This document shows positions 6,763-13,046 of a stretch of DNA of 16,665 nt, in pieces (the first letter of the stretch is position 1; every line of letters starts with the position of its first letter). The notes beneath the pieces were generated by a model. The model searched no databases, was not told the DNA's origin, and saw only the letters and a list, made by a program, of their open reading frames with translations. A program made the translations under genes and the position numbers. Source of the DNA: an uncultured Oscillospiraceae bacterium (GTDB lineage Bacteria; Bacillota; Clostridia; Oscillospirales; Ruminococcaceae); assembly GCA_900543295.1 (NCBI GenBank), contig UQQY01000030.1, positions 1 through 16,665 on the forward strand, written 5' to 3'.

Positions 6763-7452
6763 TCAACGTTCTTTATCCGGCATTTTCCTGATAATCTCCA
6801 AAACCGTAAGCAAATCTTTGTTCACAGTAAACCGGATTTCCATTCCGGCATACTCCATCCCATACACCCGTTCTGCATCCTGCTGATAGGATGGGCGCGG
6901 ATCCTGTGCAAGAATATCCATGACAGCCTGCCGGTGCTGCGTTGGAATACTGTCCAATAACCGGTTCGGACAATCCACGCTTAACCTGTAGCCGCGCACA
7001 TCGTCCGCAAAACCGCCCGCTGCCTCCGGATGGCTGTCAGTAAAGGGCAGATACGGCTTAATATCATAAATCGGAGTATCGTTTAAAAGATCGGCGCCTG
7101 ATATGTAAAGCAGCGGTCCCTCCGCGCTATACCACTCAATCCGATCCAGCTTTACACAGGAAAGGCCGATCGGATTCGGACGAAACGGCGAGCGCGTTGC
7201 AAACACGCCCATACGCCGGTTTCCGCCCAAACGCGGCGGACGAACCGTTGGCGACCATGTATCGCGCTTGGACTTGGAAAACTCCCACAAAAGCCATATG
7301 TGTGAGAAGTCCTCCAAGCCGCGTAAAGCATCCGAATTCCGATACGCCGGCTCAAACACAATCTTCGATTTAAGCGATGGAACAAGCCCGCTCTGCCGCG
7401 GAATTCCAAATTTCTCAGAAAAGTCTGACTTTATTTTTGCAATAATTTTCAT
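6763..7452 (-). CDS. trmO: tRNA (N6-threonylcarbamoyladenosine37-N6)-methyltransferase, TrmO/TsaA family
   Basis: The 229-residue protein is a TrmO/TsaA (UPF0066, VirR-like) family member that uses SAM to methylate t6A at position 37 of tRNAs. The core motif RPPRLGGN...GVFATRSPFRPNPIGLS spans 71-98. DLLNDTPIYDIKPYLP is at 121-136, and the C-terminal DPRPSYQ...RVYGMEYAG is at 184-203. RQSGLV (19-24) and LEDFSHIWLLW (46-56) are also characteristic. Length is close to the roughly 235 residues of the E. coli protein. The frame is open up to 7527, but the ATG at 7452 is chosen: AGGAG sits 5 bases upstream and homologues begin at this strand. It is the first gene of the nine-gene minus-strand run. 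Clostridial homologues are sometimes found near metal or redox genes, so activity on tRNA is inferred from family only. Confidence 0.92.
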   Translation of the reverse strand: MKIIAKIKSDFSEKFGIPRQSGLVPSLKSKIVFEPAYRNSDALRGLEDFSHIWLLWEFSKSKRDTWSPTVRPPRLGGNRRMGVFATRSPFRPNPIGLSCVKLDRIEWYSAEGPLLYISGADLLNDTPIYDIKPYLPFTDSHPEAAGGFADDVRGYRLSVDCPNRLLDSIPTQHRQAVMDILAQDPRPSYQQDAERVYGMEYAGMEIRFTVNKDLLTVLEIIRKMPDKER

Positions 7453-7678
7453 GACTGCTCCTGTTAATGATATAGGTATCTGCCCAAAAAAGCAATCCAT
7501 TTTGAGCATAAATATTCTGTTCTTCATTTATCCGAACAGGAAAAATGCGGAAATTGCAGAATTCTGATGATTCCATTTCTGTTCAGCAGTTTTCTTCTAT
7601 CCATTGATTCAGGATTTCCATTTGATCTAACATGGAAAGTCAGTGTCCGTCTGTCTTTTAAACGTCAAATGATGATAT
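7453..7678. other. Intergenic region between the LysR gene and trmO; no confident promoter or terminator
   Basis: This is the longest gene-free stretch (226 bases). It must hold the lysR 3' end and probably the promoter of the nine-gene run. Two inverted repeats are visible: TTTCCAT/ATGGAAA (7615-7621 and 7632-7638, 10-base loop) and CTGTTC/GAACAG (7517-7522 and 7534-7539, 11-base spacer). A third CTGTTC lies at 7579-7584. Neither repeat has a T-tract that would make it a convincing terminator. A TTGACG on the minus strand near 7663-7668 lacks a matching -10. No gene is supported here. Confidence 0.6.
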
Positions 7679-8590
7679 CTAACAAAACGATCCATCATCG
7701 TAAACACAATATTCCATTATCATTCGTTCAAGTTCTCTTGCCGCTATACTAAGTGTTTGATCCTTTCGCTTGATATAGCATATAAAACGTGCTGGTATTT
7801 TTTCCTTTAATTTTATCGTAAATACGTTTCCTTTGTCTTCATCCTGTAAAAAGTCTTTTGGAACAAATCCAATTCCCAGATTATTTTTTACCAGAGGCAA
7901 AATCTGATCCGCTGTCGCTACTTCGATATCAGATGCAAAATGCAATCCATTTTTTACAAACCATTCATGATAGTAGTCATATGTTTTGGTCTGTTTTCCA
8001 AGCGAAATAATAGAATACTCCAATAATTTACGTAAATCAACTGTTTTTTCTATTAGTTCAGGAAACATCGAACCACAAATTGCAATTTCATTATATTCTT
8101 TTATATTTTGGACCTCTAATGATTTTGTATTTCCCGTTGGCGTTGTCACAACAGCAATATCTACCGAACCCCTTTTCAATGCGGAGATCGGCTGCGGCGT
8201 AGGCTGATTCAATATGCGCAGACGCACACCGGGATAGGTTCTATGAAATTCATTCAATACCGGCAAAAGAAAGCAGCGCAGCGCAACCTCGCTCACACCA
8301 ATGTGTATGATGCCACTTTGTAATGTCTTATCCAAGGAAAGCTTCTCCTCGCCCATTTCGATATGTTCCATTGCTATTCGAATATGAGCATACAGCTCCT
8401 CGCCTTCAGGAGTAAGCTTTACACCACGATTTGAACGAACGAATAAATTGCAGCCAAGTTCATTTTCAAGAATTCGGATAATACGGGTTATATTTGGCTG
8501 GTTATTCATCAAAGCGGTAGCTGCCTGTGTAAAATTCTGATATTTCGCTACATAGTAAAAAATACGATAGTAATCATAATTGATATTCAT
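7679..8590 (-). CDS. LysR-type transcriptional regulator, likely controls the divergent MATE transporter
   Basis: The 303-residue protein has the LysR layout. A winged helix-turn-helix occupies about residues 1-62, with YYVAKYQNFTQAATALMNNQ (12-31), ITRIIRILENELGCNLF (34-50) and the wing R..RGVKLTPEGEEL (52-67). A linker helix follows, then a two-lobed effector-binding domain from about 90 to 295 (IIHIGVSEVA, GSVDIAVVTTP, VKNNLGIGFVPKDF). The frame begins at an ATG at 8602. The ATG at 8590 is preferred because GGTGAGG lies just before it, a TATAAT at 8619-8614 would start the message only about 17 bases upstream, and LysR proteins typically begin this way. Transcribed divergently from the MATE gene across a shared region with a perfect palindrome, so it probably regulates that gene and itself. 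Effector unknown. Base composition is AT-richer than the flanking operons. Confidence 0.9.
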   Translation of the reverse strand: MNINYDYYRIFYYVAKYQNFTQAATALMNNQPNITRIIRILENELGCNLFVRSNRGVKLTPEGEELYAHIRIAMEHIEMGEEKLSLDKTLQSGIIHIGVSEVALRCFLLPVLNEFHRTYPGVRLRILNQPTPQPISALKRGSVDIAVVTTPTGNTKSLEVQNIKEYNEIAICGSMFPELIEKTVDLRKLLEYSIISLGKQTKTYDYYHEWFVKNGLHFASDIEVATADQILPLVKNNLGIGFVPKDFLQDEDKGNVFTIKLKEKIPARFICYIKRKDQTLSIAARELERMIMEYCVYDDGSFC

Positions 8591-8613
8591 TGTCCTCACC
8601 ATATAAAATTAAT

Positions 8614-8619
8614 ATTATA
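8614..8619 (-). promoter_or_regulatory. Possible -10 element (TATAAT) of the LysR gene promoter
   Basis: A perfect TATAAT on the minus strand lies 24 bases before the preferred LysR start at 8590. The position 17 bases upstream reads GCAAAA, a poor -35, and overlaps the palindrome at 8639-8654, as would be expected for an autoregulated LysR promoter. Confidence 0.4.
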
Positions 8620-8638
8620 AAAATATCAAACATATATT

Positions 8639-8654
8639 TTGCTGATTTCAGCAA
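8639..8654. promoter_or_regulatory. Perfect palindrome, candidate LysR operator
   Basis: TTGCTGATTTCAGCAA has two perfect 7-base arms around a TT centre. It lies between the divergent LysR and MATE genes and covers the predicted -35 of the MATE promoter. LysR-type regulators bind dyads in exactly this kind of divergent region, though this one does not fit the strict T-N11-A form. Binding is inferred. Confidence 0.65.
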
Positions 8655-8666
8655 GAGTATTATAAT
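8639..8666 (+). promoter_or_regulatory. Predicted sigma-A-type promoter of the MATE gene
   Basis: TTGCTG (8639-8644), a 16-base spacer, and a perfect TATAAT (8661-8666). Transcription would begin near 8673, leaving a leader of about 40 bases before the ATG at 8713. The weak -35 lies inside the palindrome, consistent with regulator-dependent activity. Confidence 0.6.
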
Positions 8667-8712
8667 AAATCTATCATAATGTGTCAACGAATGATTAGGA
8701 GAGAATAAAACG

Positions 8713-10062
8713 ATGAACAAAGATTTGACTGTTGGAAAACCATCTTCTGTACTATGGAAATTTTGTCTTCCTTTATTTGGAAGCATTATTTTTCAACAGC
8801 TATATAACATTGCCGACAGCTTTGTTGCCGGCAAATTTATTGGTGAAAACGCTTTAGCTGCTGTTGGAAACAGTTATGAAATCACATTGATTTTTATCGC
8901 TTTTGCGTTTGGAAGTAATATTGGATGCTCTGTTATTGTCTCGCAGCTATTTGGAGCAAAGAAGTATACACAATTAAAAACCGCCGTTTATACTACGCTG
9001 ATTGCAAGTGCAGTTATTTGCATTGTTTTAATGTCTATCGGATTGATCTTCTGCACAGAACTCTTGCACTTAATCAACACACCAGAAAATATTCTCGAGG
9101 ATTCCAAATCATATCTGGACATTTATATCTTAGGCATGCCCTTCCTCTTTTTTTACAATGTAGCAACGGGTATTTTCTCTGCCCTGGGAGATTCTAAAAC
9201 GCCCTTTATTTTTCTGATGATTTCCTCCCTCTCCAATATTGGGATAGATATTTTGTTTGTCACTGTGCTTTCTCCTGTTTTTTCAAGGGGTGTAGACGGC
9301 GTAGCATGGGCAACTTTTCTGTGCCAAGGAGTTAGCTGTATTCTCGCCGTTATTTTTGTATTCAAACGCTTAAAAAAAATTGAGACTCACCAAAAAGCGG
9401 CTATATTCTCCTGTAGCATGCTTAGAAAGATCGCCGTCATCGCCATTCCAAGTATCTTGCAGCAAAGCTTCATTTCGGTAGGGAACATTGTCATACAAGG
9501 AGTGATCAACACCTTCGGATCAAGCGTAATAGCTGGATACTCTGCTGCAATCAAACTCAATAATCTTGTCATCACTTCACTTACCACACTTGGAAATGGC
9601 ATATCAAACTTTACAGCCCAAAATATTGGCGCACAAAAGCTTTCAAGAGTATGCTGCGGATTTAAAGCAGGGCTTAAATTAGTATGGCTGCTTTGTATTC
9701 CTCTGGTTCTTCTCTACTTTTTGGCAGGAAAACTTCTCATTTATATTTTTCTTGATTGTCCGGCAGGCACAGCGATGGAGACCGGTATCACCTTTTTGAG
9801 AATTGTTTCTCCATTTTACTTTGTAATTGCAGCAAAACTTGTGGCTGACAGCATTCTGCGCGGTGCCGGTATGATGAACAAATTTATGATTTCGACCTTC
9901 ACCGATCTGATTTTACGCGTAATGCTCGCAGGGATACTCTCCGTACCGCTTCATACCATCGGAATTTGGATAGCATGGCCTATCGGTTGGTCGGTATCAA
10001 CTATTCTATCTATGCTGTTTTATCGTACAGGTAGTTGGAAAAATAAGAAACTCAAAAATTAA
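8713..10062 (+). CDS. MATE family efflux transporter
   Basis: The 449-residue polytopic membrane protein is a multidrug and toxic compound extrusion transporter, expected to export organic substrates in exchange for Na+ or H+. It shows the family's N-terminal signature QQLYNIADSFVAGKFIGENA (28-47), the first-helix LCxPxFGSI region, the inter-lobe helices, and the second-half repeat starting near IAVIAIPSILQQSFISVGN (237-255) with NTFGSSVIAGYSAA (260-273). About twelve membrane helices are visible, and the length is typical. The ATG at 8713 follows TTAGGAGA by about 9 bases. It is the only plus-strand gene of the window and is divergent from the LysR gene, which probably controls it. The LysR-MATE pair is AT-richer than its surroundings (for example 20 of 60 bases are G or C at 8761-8820), consistent with acquisition. 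Substrate unknown. Confidence 0.93.
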   Translation: MNKDLTVGKPSSVLWKFCLPLFGSIIFQQLYNIADSFVAGKFIGENALAAVGNSYEITLIFIAFAFGSNIGCSVIVSQLFGAKKYTQLKTAVYTTLIASAVICIVLMSIGLIFCTELLHLINTPENILEDSKSYLDIYILGMPFLFFYNVATGIFSALGDSKTPFIFLMISSLSNIGIDILFVTVLSPVFSRGVDGVAWATFLCQGVSCILAVIFVFKRLKKIETHQKAAIFSCSMLRKIAVIAIPSILQQSFISVGNIVIQGVINTFGSSVIAGYSAAIKLNNLVITSLTTLGNGISNFTAQNIGAQKLSRVCCGFKAGLKLVWLLCIPLVLLYFLAGKLLIYIFLDCPAGTAMETGITFLRIVSPFYFVIAAKLVADSILRGAGMMNKFMISTFTDLILRVMLAGILSVPLHTIGIWIAWPIGWSVSTILSMLFYRTGSWKNKKLKN

Positions 10063-10142
10063 AAGCTAATAATCTATTTCTTGTGTTTTCTAAAATTTTA
10101 TTATATATTTAAGTTTCTACTATACATCCTCCATATTAAAAT

Positions 10143-11528
10143 TTATCTTTCCCTTTTCGTCATCCCCACGACACTCTCCACATGTGCTGTCCGCGGAAAC
10201 AAATCTACTGGTATGATCTTCTTGGCCTCATATCCCTTCGCTTTTAAACGCGCAGCATCCCTCGCAGCAGTTGCCGGATTGCATGACACCATGACCAGTT
10301 TTTCAGGCGCCATTCCGCCGATTGCCTGAATTACATTTTCGTCAAGTCCCTTGCGGGGCGGATCCACTACGATTACGTTAGGCCGAATTCCTTCCTCTGC
10401 AAAGCGGACAGCCGCAGTTCCTGCATCCGCACAGAAAAATTCTGCATTTTTTATTCCGTTTTCCACAGCATTACGCTTTGCGTTTTCAACCGCCTCTGGA
10501 ACAATTTCCACGCCGATCAGTCTTTTTATACGGTGTGCAGCACTCAGACCAATGGTTCCCGCACCGCAGTACAAATCTAACAGCGTATCCTCGGAATCAA
10601 GCGAAGCGCATTCAAGCGCCGTTTTATACAAAACCTCCGCCTGATCGTGGTTTACCTGATAAAACGAAAGCGGTGAAAGATGAATCTTCACGCCGCAAAG
10701 AGTATCCGTAATCGTATCGCTCCCGCATATAGTCATACATTCTGTACCCAAAATTACATTTGTCTGTTCCGGATTTACATTTAATACGACGCTTTTAATC
10801 TGGGAAAACCGTGAAACAAGTATTTTGGCGATGGGAGCAAATTGCTCCGGTTGCCTTTTGGCTACAACAAAGCAAACCATCACCTCCCCGGTTCTCTCAC
10901 CAATTCGCAGATATAAATGGCGCAAAAGCCCTTTATGGTTTTGCTCATTGTAAATCGGAATATGCTTTTCCAGCACCAATTCACAGACCGCACGCTTAAT
11001 CTGTTCAAAAAGCAGCGGATGCAACGCGCAGCTATCACACGGTACAATTCGATGACTGCGGCGCGCGTAAAAACCGCATACCATGTTTCCTTTCCTGTCG
11101 AGTCCAAACGGATACTGCGCCTTATTTCGATATGCCGTCTGACGGGCACTGCCCATTATCGGCTGCACTGGTGCGTCAATACGTCCAATACGCAAAAAGG
11201 CATCACGAACAAGCTGCTCCTTTGCCGAGCATTCCGCCGCATATGTGATATGACGGTATACACAGCCGCCGCACTGCGGAAAAGCAGCACAGTCGGATAC
11301 AATCCGGTCATCTGATGGTTCGATTACCTCAATCAGTTTCCCAAATCCGTAAGTGTGATTTTTCTTAACCAGTTTAACCCGGCAGAAATCCCCTATCGCG
11401 GTATCCGGTACGAACACTGCGTAATCGCCGATACGTCCAACGCCGTTCCCTTCATTTGTCATGCCGGTAATGGCTATCTCATAATCAAAATTTTTTTGCA
11501 GGTTCATCTGCTGTTTCTCTGAAAGCAT
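10143..11528 (-). CDS. rlmD: 23S rRNA (uracil-C5)-methyltransferase RlmD/RlmCD family, with TRAM domain
   Basis: The 461-residue protein methylates C5 of uridine in 23S rRNA using SAM. An N-terminal TRAM RNA-binding domain spans about 12-72 (ITGMTNEGNGVGRIGDYAVF and following). Iron-sulfur cysteines are at 80, 86, 89 (CAAFPQCGGC) and 167. The SAM loop DLYCGAGTIG is at 318-327, DPPRKG at 389-394, the catalytic Cys416 in SCNP, and the C-terminal HVE ends at Glu451. The open frame extends 76 codons further upstream through the terminator hairpin, so that part is not coding. The ATG at 11528 is chosen for the AAGGAG 7 bases upstream. Length equals the E. coli RumA/B. subtilis YefA class. It is monocistronic, with its 3' end facing the MATE gene across 80 AT-rich bases. 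The symbol could equally be rlmCD if it modifies both U747 and U1939; specificity is not readable here. Confidence 0.92.
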   Translation of the reverse strand: MLSEKQQMNLQKNFDYEIAITGMTNEGNGVGRIGDYAVFVPDTAIGDFCRVKLVKKNHTYGFGKLIEVIEPSDDRIVSDCAAFPQCGGCVYRHITYAAECSAKEQLVRDAFLRIGRIDAPVQPIMGSARQTAYRNKAQYPFGLDRKGNMVCGFYARRSHRIVPCDSCALHPLLFEQIKRAVCELVLEKHIPIYNEQNHKGLLRHLYLRIGERTGEVMVCFVVAKRQPEQFAPIAKILVSRFSQIKSVVLNVNPEQTNVILGTECMTICGSDTITDTLCGVKIHLSPLSFYQVNHDQAEVLYKTALECASLDSEDTLLDLYCGAGTIGLSAAHRIKRLIGVEIVPEAVENAKRNAVENGIKNAEFFCADAGTAAVRFAEEGIRPNVIVVDPPRKGLDENVIQAIGGMAPEKLVMVSCNPATAARDAARLKAKGYEAKKIIPVDLFPRTAHVESVVGMTKRER

Positions 11529-11606
11529 CCATTTGCTCCTTTTTGAAAAATAATTTTCAACTTTCTGCTTTTTTCTCCTCTGCCCCTTGAAGGCGGATAA
11601 ACACAG

Positions 11607-11637
11607 AAAACCGGAAAGGCAAAAGCCTTCCGGTTTT
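11607..11637 (-). terminator. Intrinsic terminator downstream of the ftsEX-M23-S41 operon
   Basis: On the minus strand CCGGAAGGC, loop TTTT, GCCTTTCCGG is followed by TTTTCTGTG. The stem has one bulged base. It lies about 80 bases after the S41 protease stop and 79 bases before the methyltransferase start, separating the two units. The A-run on the other side makes it usable in both directions. Confidence 0.85.
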
Positions 11638-11640
11638 ATA

Positions 11641-11660
11641 TTGCTTTGCAATAAAAGCAA
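11641..11660. repeat. Inverted repeat next to the terminator
   Basis: TTGCTTT (11641-11647) and AAAGCAA (11654-11660) are perfect 7-base arms around GCAATA. On the minus strand it comes just before the strong terminator. It may be a second weak stem, or part of a promoter (TATAAA follows it on the minus strand). Function is not decided. Confidence 0.45.
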
Positions 11661-11718
11661 ATCTGATAACTGCGCCCTTTCCCAGAACACATTGCTGAAA
11701 AATAGCGGTAAACACTTT

Positions 11719-12945
11719 TTATTCAGAATCCGTATTGCTGCTCTCTTCAGATACAACCTTGGAGTTTACCGTTTCGATCGCTTTCCGAAGCTGCGTGTCC
11801 GTTTCGTCGGAGAGCAGCTCCGATGAATCTTCCTCTGTAGAAAGCTTGACTTCATAATCAGGCTTTACGCCTGTGCCTTCAATATCTGCTCCAGCAGGAG
11901 TTATGAAATGTGATACCGTGATATAAACAGCACTGCCGTCATTCAGAGGCCTCAGCTCCTGCATAGCGGATTTTCCCATTGTCTGTACGCCTACAACATT
12001 CGCCTTCTCATATTCACGAAGCATTAACGCAAAATACTCTGCCGCACATCCCGTATCCGCATCAACAAGCACCGACATTGGCAGCTCCACAGAATATGAG
12101 TCCGAGGTTCCGCTCAGTCGAGTAGTACCGTCCGCATATACAATGGTGCCAAGATCACCGACTGGCAGCAGCAGGCTTAAAAGATCATTCGCCGCATAAA
12201 TGGAGTCGCTGTTGTTGCCGCGCACATCAAATACGAAGCTGACTGCCCCTTGCTGCATCAAATCCTCAATTGCCGTTTTGAATTGGGAAATTGTAGATGA
12301 ATTGAATTCTCGGATTAGAATATAACCTGTCTGATCAATCATCCGCGATTCAACCAAAACATCAGAAAGCGTGATTCGCTGCAATTCTCTTGTTGTATCC
12401 ACACCGTCTCTTCGATAAACAACCGAAACCTTCGTTCCGACATTTCCTTTTAAAAGCTGTTCTCCCCGTGAAAGCGAAAGATTTTTCAAATCCGTTCCAT
12501 CGACTGAAACCAGTAAATCGCCGCGTTTTATACCGTTTTGCTCCGCAGGAGAGCCCTCTTGAACAGACAACACTTTTAAATAACCCGTCTGATCTTTTGC
12601 GAGCGTAACACCAATGGAAACGAGTTGTCCATTTTGCTCCTGCAAAACGGTTTCATACTCGTCCTTTGTCAGATAAGATGCATATTTGTCGCCGATTCCG
12701 CGGATATATCCCGCTGAGATCATATCGCTCAAATACTCTTCATCAATTTGAGATGCTCCGGCATAATTCTGCCTGACCTCCGCGTCGATGTTGCTGATTT
12801 TCTTGTACATTTCCTCGCGTTCTTTTACGTTTAAAACCATATCGTTGAAATGGTTAAGCGCCACCATCATCGTGATACAGAAGGTGATGCCTGCAACAAC
12901 AATCATAAACGTAATCGCAGCGCCTAAGGATATTTTTTTATTCAT
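11719..12945 (-). CDS. Divergent S41 (CtpA-like) PDZ protease, predicted Cys in place of catalytic Ser
   Basis: The 408-residue protein has one N-terminal membrane anchor (8-30), a helical region, a PDZ domain (about 107-182, with GSPAEQNGIKRGDLLVSVDG at 131-150) and a C-terminal-processing peptidase domain (about 205-368). The family motifs TxGKxxMQ (322-329) and DGSAVYITVSHFITPAG (336-352) are present, followed by GxGVKPD (357-363). The dyad Lys is Lys325. The residue 25 positions before it, where the Ser nucleophile belongs (TASxxE), is Cys300 (TGCAAE, codon TGT). The usual DLRNNPGG is replaced by DVRGNNSDS (240-248). The fold is clear but normal Ser-Lys catalysis is doubtful. An acidic Ser-rich tail ends the protein. 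The ATG at 12945 follows GGAGG. It is the last gene of the division operon, after a hairpin, and would act outside the membrane on the hydrolase or wall proteins. Confidence 0.88.
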   Translation of the reverse strand: MNKKISLGAAITFMIVVAGITFCITMMVALNHFNDMVLNVKEREEMYKKISNIDAEVRQNYAGASQIDEEYLSDMISAGYIRGIGDKYASYLTKDEYETVLQEQNGQLVSIGVTLAKDQTGYLKVLSVQEGSPAEQNGIKRGDLLVSVDGTDLKNLSLSRGEQLLKGNVGTKVSVVYRRDGVDTTRELQRITLSDVLVESRMIDQTGYILIREFNSSTISQFKTAIEDLMQQGAVSFVFDVRGNNSDSIYAANDLLSLLLPVGDLGTIVYADGTTRLSGTSDSYSVELPMSVLVDADTGCAAEYFALMLREYEKANVVGVQTMGKSAMQELRPLNDGSAVYITVSHFITPAGADIEGTGVKPDYEVKLSTEEDSSELLSDETDTQLRKAIETVNSKVVSEESSNTDSE

Positions 12946-12974
12946 GGATTGTCCTCCGATTCACGGCTATAAAA

Positions 12975-13005
12975 TGTTACGTATTCCATAAAGGAATACG
13001 TAACA
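12975..13005 (-). terminator. 13-bp perfect hairpin between the M23 hydrolase and S41 protease genes
   Basis: Arms TGTTACGTATTCC (12975-12987) and GGAATACGTAACA (12993-13005) pair perfectly around a 5-base loop. On the minus strand the stem is followed by TTTTATAG. It starts 41 bases after the M23 stop and ends 29 bases before the S41 start. It reads as a terminator or attenuator that lowers S41 expression, although its modest GC content could also make it an RNA-processing stem or a dyad operator. Confidence 0.65.
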
Positions 13006-13046
13006 GACTAAAACCGATTATACTGCATTGCCTTCGAGCTGCTTGA

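Noticed and set aside
7467..7495. TTGCTT, 17-base spacer, TATCAT as a promoter for trmO
   Set aside because: Transcription would start at about 7460, inside the ribosome binding site (7458-7462), leaving no usable leader for the ATG at 7452.
7453..7527. Longer trmO reading frame starting at 7527
   Set aside because: The extra 25 residues have no family similarity and the ATG at 7452 has its own AGGAG.
7567..7752. Short plus-strand frame of 61 residues overlapping the LysR 3' end
   Set aside because: No convincing ribosome site and partly antisense to the LysR gene; no family resemblance.
10063..10142. Terminator between the convergent MATE and methyltransferase genes
   Set aside because: The stretch is AT-rich with only weak AAAATTTT-type symmetry and no GC stem followed by a T-tract.
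8639..11660. Similarity of the TTGCT...AGCAA dyads at 8639-8654 and 11641-11660 as copies of one operator
   Set aside because: The shared part is only the five outer bases, spacing differs, and the second lies beside a terminator; chance is more likely.
11529..11756. 76-codon N-terminal extension of the TRAM-containing methyltransferase
   Set aside because: The segment passes through the terminator hairpin and overlaps the S41 gene end; the ATG at 11528 has a strong ribosome site and matches family length.
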